A DNA stretch of 6,796 nt from Chloroflexota bacterium (lineage in GTDB: Bacteria; Chloroflexota; UBA6077): assembly GCA_021806765.1 (NCBI GenBank), contig JAJZQR010000294.1:1-6796 (forward strand), in the 5' to 3' direction. Under the pieces are notes generated by a model. That model saw only the letters and a program-made list of their open reading frames with translations. It did not search any database and was not told where the DNA came from. Shown piece by piece: positions 6,265 to 6,796 of the stretch (the stretch's first letter is position 1; each line of letters begins with the position of its first letter). The translations under genes were made by a program, and so were the position numbers.

Positions 6265-6570
6265 TTATCGAGCCACCCGGCTCTTCATCTCACGAGCGCG
6301 TTCGCGGGCAGTCTCACTCACCCGCTCGCCCGTCTCGCGCATCTGCTCGATCGCCTGCTCCCGGCTCGGCTGGAGCAGCTTGTAGATCAAGGCAAAGGCC
6401 GCGAAGGTGGGAGGCCACTGGCCCACAAAGAGCGCCGCCGATCGCCGCCCGCTGATGTATAGCAGTGCCGACGCCACAATGCTCCCCAGGGCGAGGCCGA
6501 TGTAACCCTGCGTAGGAACCCGCTCCAGGAACCGCGTGATGTTGCTCTGGCTCTCCTGCATCTCGCGCAT
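6265..6570 (-). CDS. Small two-helix membrane protein with a charged C-terminal helix, function unknown
   Basis: 101 residues. The ATG at 6570 was chosen because GAGGAG lies 6 bases upstream on the coding strand. The frame remains open to 6663, but the extra 31 residues are rich in Arg, Cys and Ala without pattern and lack a good ribosome binding site. The N-terminus (1-20) is polar and includes ITRFLERVPTQG. Two hydrophobic segments follow at about 23-39 (IGLALGSIVASALLYIS) and 45-66 (AALFVGQW then TFAAFALIYKLL), joined by a short GRRS turn. Residues 68-101 form a highly charged helix with regularly spaced Glu and Arg (SREQAIEQMRE to MKSRVAR), probably lying in the cytoplasm. It matches the general pattern of small uncharacterised inner-membrane proteins. 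There is no sign that it is a holin or toxin beyond size. It forms a single-gene unit closed by the hairpin downstream. Confidence 0.8.
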   Translation of the reverse strand: MREMQESQSNITRFLERVPTQGYIGLALGSIVASALLYISGRRSAALFVGQWPPTFAAFALIYKLLQPSREQAIEQMRETGERVSETARERAREMKSRVAR

Positions 6571-6713
6571 AGCTGACTCCTCGGCTAACGTAGCCCTGCT
6601 CTTCACACTGCAGGGGCGACGGGCACATGCACCCTGCGTGCCACGAGCCAGGAGGGAGGGCATGGTTCACAGATAGAGTGACAGTCTAGTGAAGGCAGCC
6701 TCTCTAGATCGTC

Positions 6714-6734
6714 ATGCCCGACCTGATCGGGCAT
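6714..6734. repeat. Dispersed palindromic repeat (REP-like), ATGCCCGA/TCGGGCAT arms
   Basis: Eight-base arms ATGCCCGA (6714-6721) and TCGGGCAT (6727-6734) surround a 5-base loop CCTGA. The flanks (GTC on one side, CCAGGGGTCC on the other) complete a pattern known from many unrelated bacterial genomes, where it is often mistranslated as 'VMPDLIGHPGV' or 'WMPDQVGHDD' in spurious ORFs. Here both readings occur on the two strands. It is a non-coding repeat, not a gene. Confidence 0.72.
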
Positions 6735-6737
6735 CCA

Positions 6738-6794
6738 GGGGTCCACGTTGGCGTGTAGGAGTGGCCTCACGAGGAGATGGGACATCTGGACCCC
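6738..6794. repeat. 8-bp inverted repeat GGGGTCCA / TGGACCCC next to the palindromic repeat
   Basis: GGGGTCCA at 6738-6745 is the reverse complement of TGGACCCC at 6787-6794. The left arm is the usual flank of the ATGCCCGA repeat; the right arm runs into the window edge as CTGGACCCCCG and may be the start of a second, oppositely oriented copy. The pairing is exact but short. Confidence 0.4.
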
Positions 6795-6796
6795 CG

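Larger units (their letters stand above)
6571..6796. other. Non-coding stretch upstream of the small membrane protein gene
   Basis: I find no convincing gene here. Short open frames on the minus strand are explained by the palindromic repeat at 6714-6734 (translated as MPDQVGHDD) or lack ribosome binding sites. The promoter of the small membrane protein gene should lie here, but no clear -35/-10 pair is visible. Confidence 0.5.

Noticed and set aside
5492..6385. 297-residue plus-strand open frame
   Set aside because: Antisense to the aminotransferase, spans two genes and the terminator hairpin, and has no recognisable domain.
6665..6694. Short dyad TTCAC / GTGAA upstream of the small membrane protein gene
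   Set aside because: Five-base arms 20 bases apart are expected by chance.
6603..6785. 60-residue minus-strand open frame containing WMPDQVGHDD
   Set aside because: This is the well-known spurious translation of a palindromic intergenic repeat.

Overview
High-GC bacterial DNA with frequent GTG starts and strong GGAGG-type ribosome binding sites. No RNA genes, insertion sequences, CRISPR arrays or phage genes are visible. The gene mix (NrfD-anchored formate dehydrogenase, YhaM-like HD nuclease, AspC-type aminotransferase, a small two-helix membrane protein) and the short GTAGGGC-type hairpin repeats suggest an uncultured member of the Chloroflexota. That placement is an inference from general resemblance and was not tested by a search.

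Layout. Positions 1-3125, plus strand: an operon for a membrane-bound, molybdopterin-dependent formate dehydrogenase. It holds the C-terminal part of the catalytic alpha subunit (its 5' end is outside the window), an iron-sulfur beta subunit overlapping it by 4 bases, an NrfD/PsrC-type membrane anchor, and a small unknown 89-residue protein with its own ribosome binding site. Positions 3181-4251, plus strand: a YhaM-like protein with an N-terminal OB-like region and a C-terminal HD domain, possibly co-transcribed with the operon. Positions 4408-4848, plus strand: an unrecognised 146-residue protein behind a promoter-like stretch with a near-perfect palindrome. Positions 4958-6121, minus strand: a class I PLP-dependent aminotransferase, convergent with the previous gene. 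Positions 6265-6570, minus strand: a small membrane protein, followed by a perfect 15-bp hairpin that probably terminates it. Positions 6571-6796 hold no convincing gene, but contain a dispersed palindromic repeat of the 'ATGCCCGA...TCGGGCAT' type.

How the genes work together: the alpha subunit oxidises formate at a Mo/W-pterin, the beta subunit carries electrons through four [4Fe-4S] clusters, and the NrfD anchor passes them to the quinone pool. The charge pattern around the beta subunit's C-terminal membrane helix fits catalysis on the outer face of the membrane. The genes from 3181 onward show no functional link to formate metabolism. The most unusual structure is a pair of related GC-rich hairpin elements (at 4250 and 4844-4918), each of which contains the stop codon of the upstream gene. 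I see no clear sign of a wholly new system. The best leads are the 89-residue fdh-linked protein, the 146-residue protein with its palindrome, and the stop-codon hairpins.
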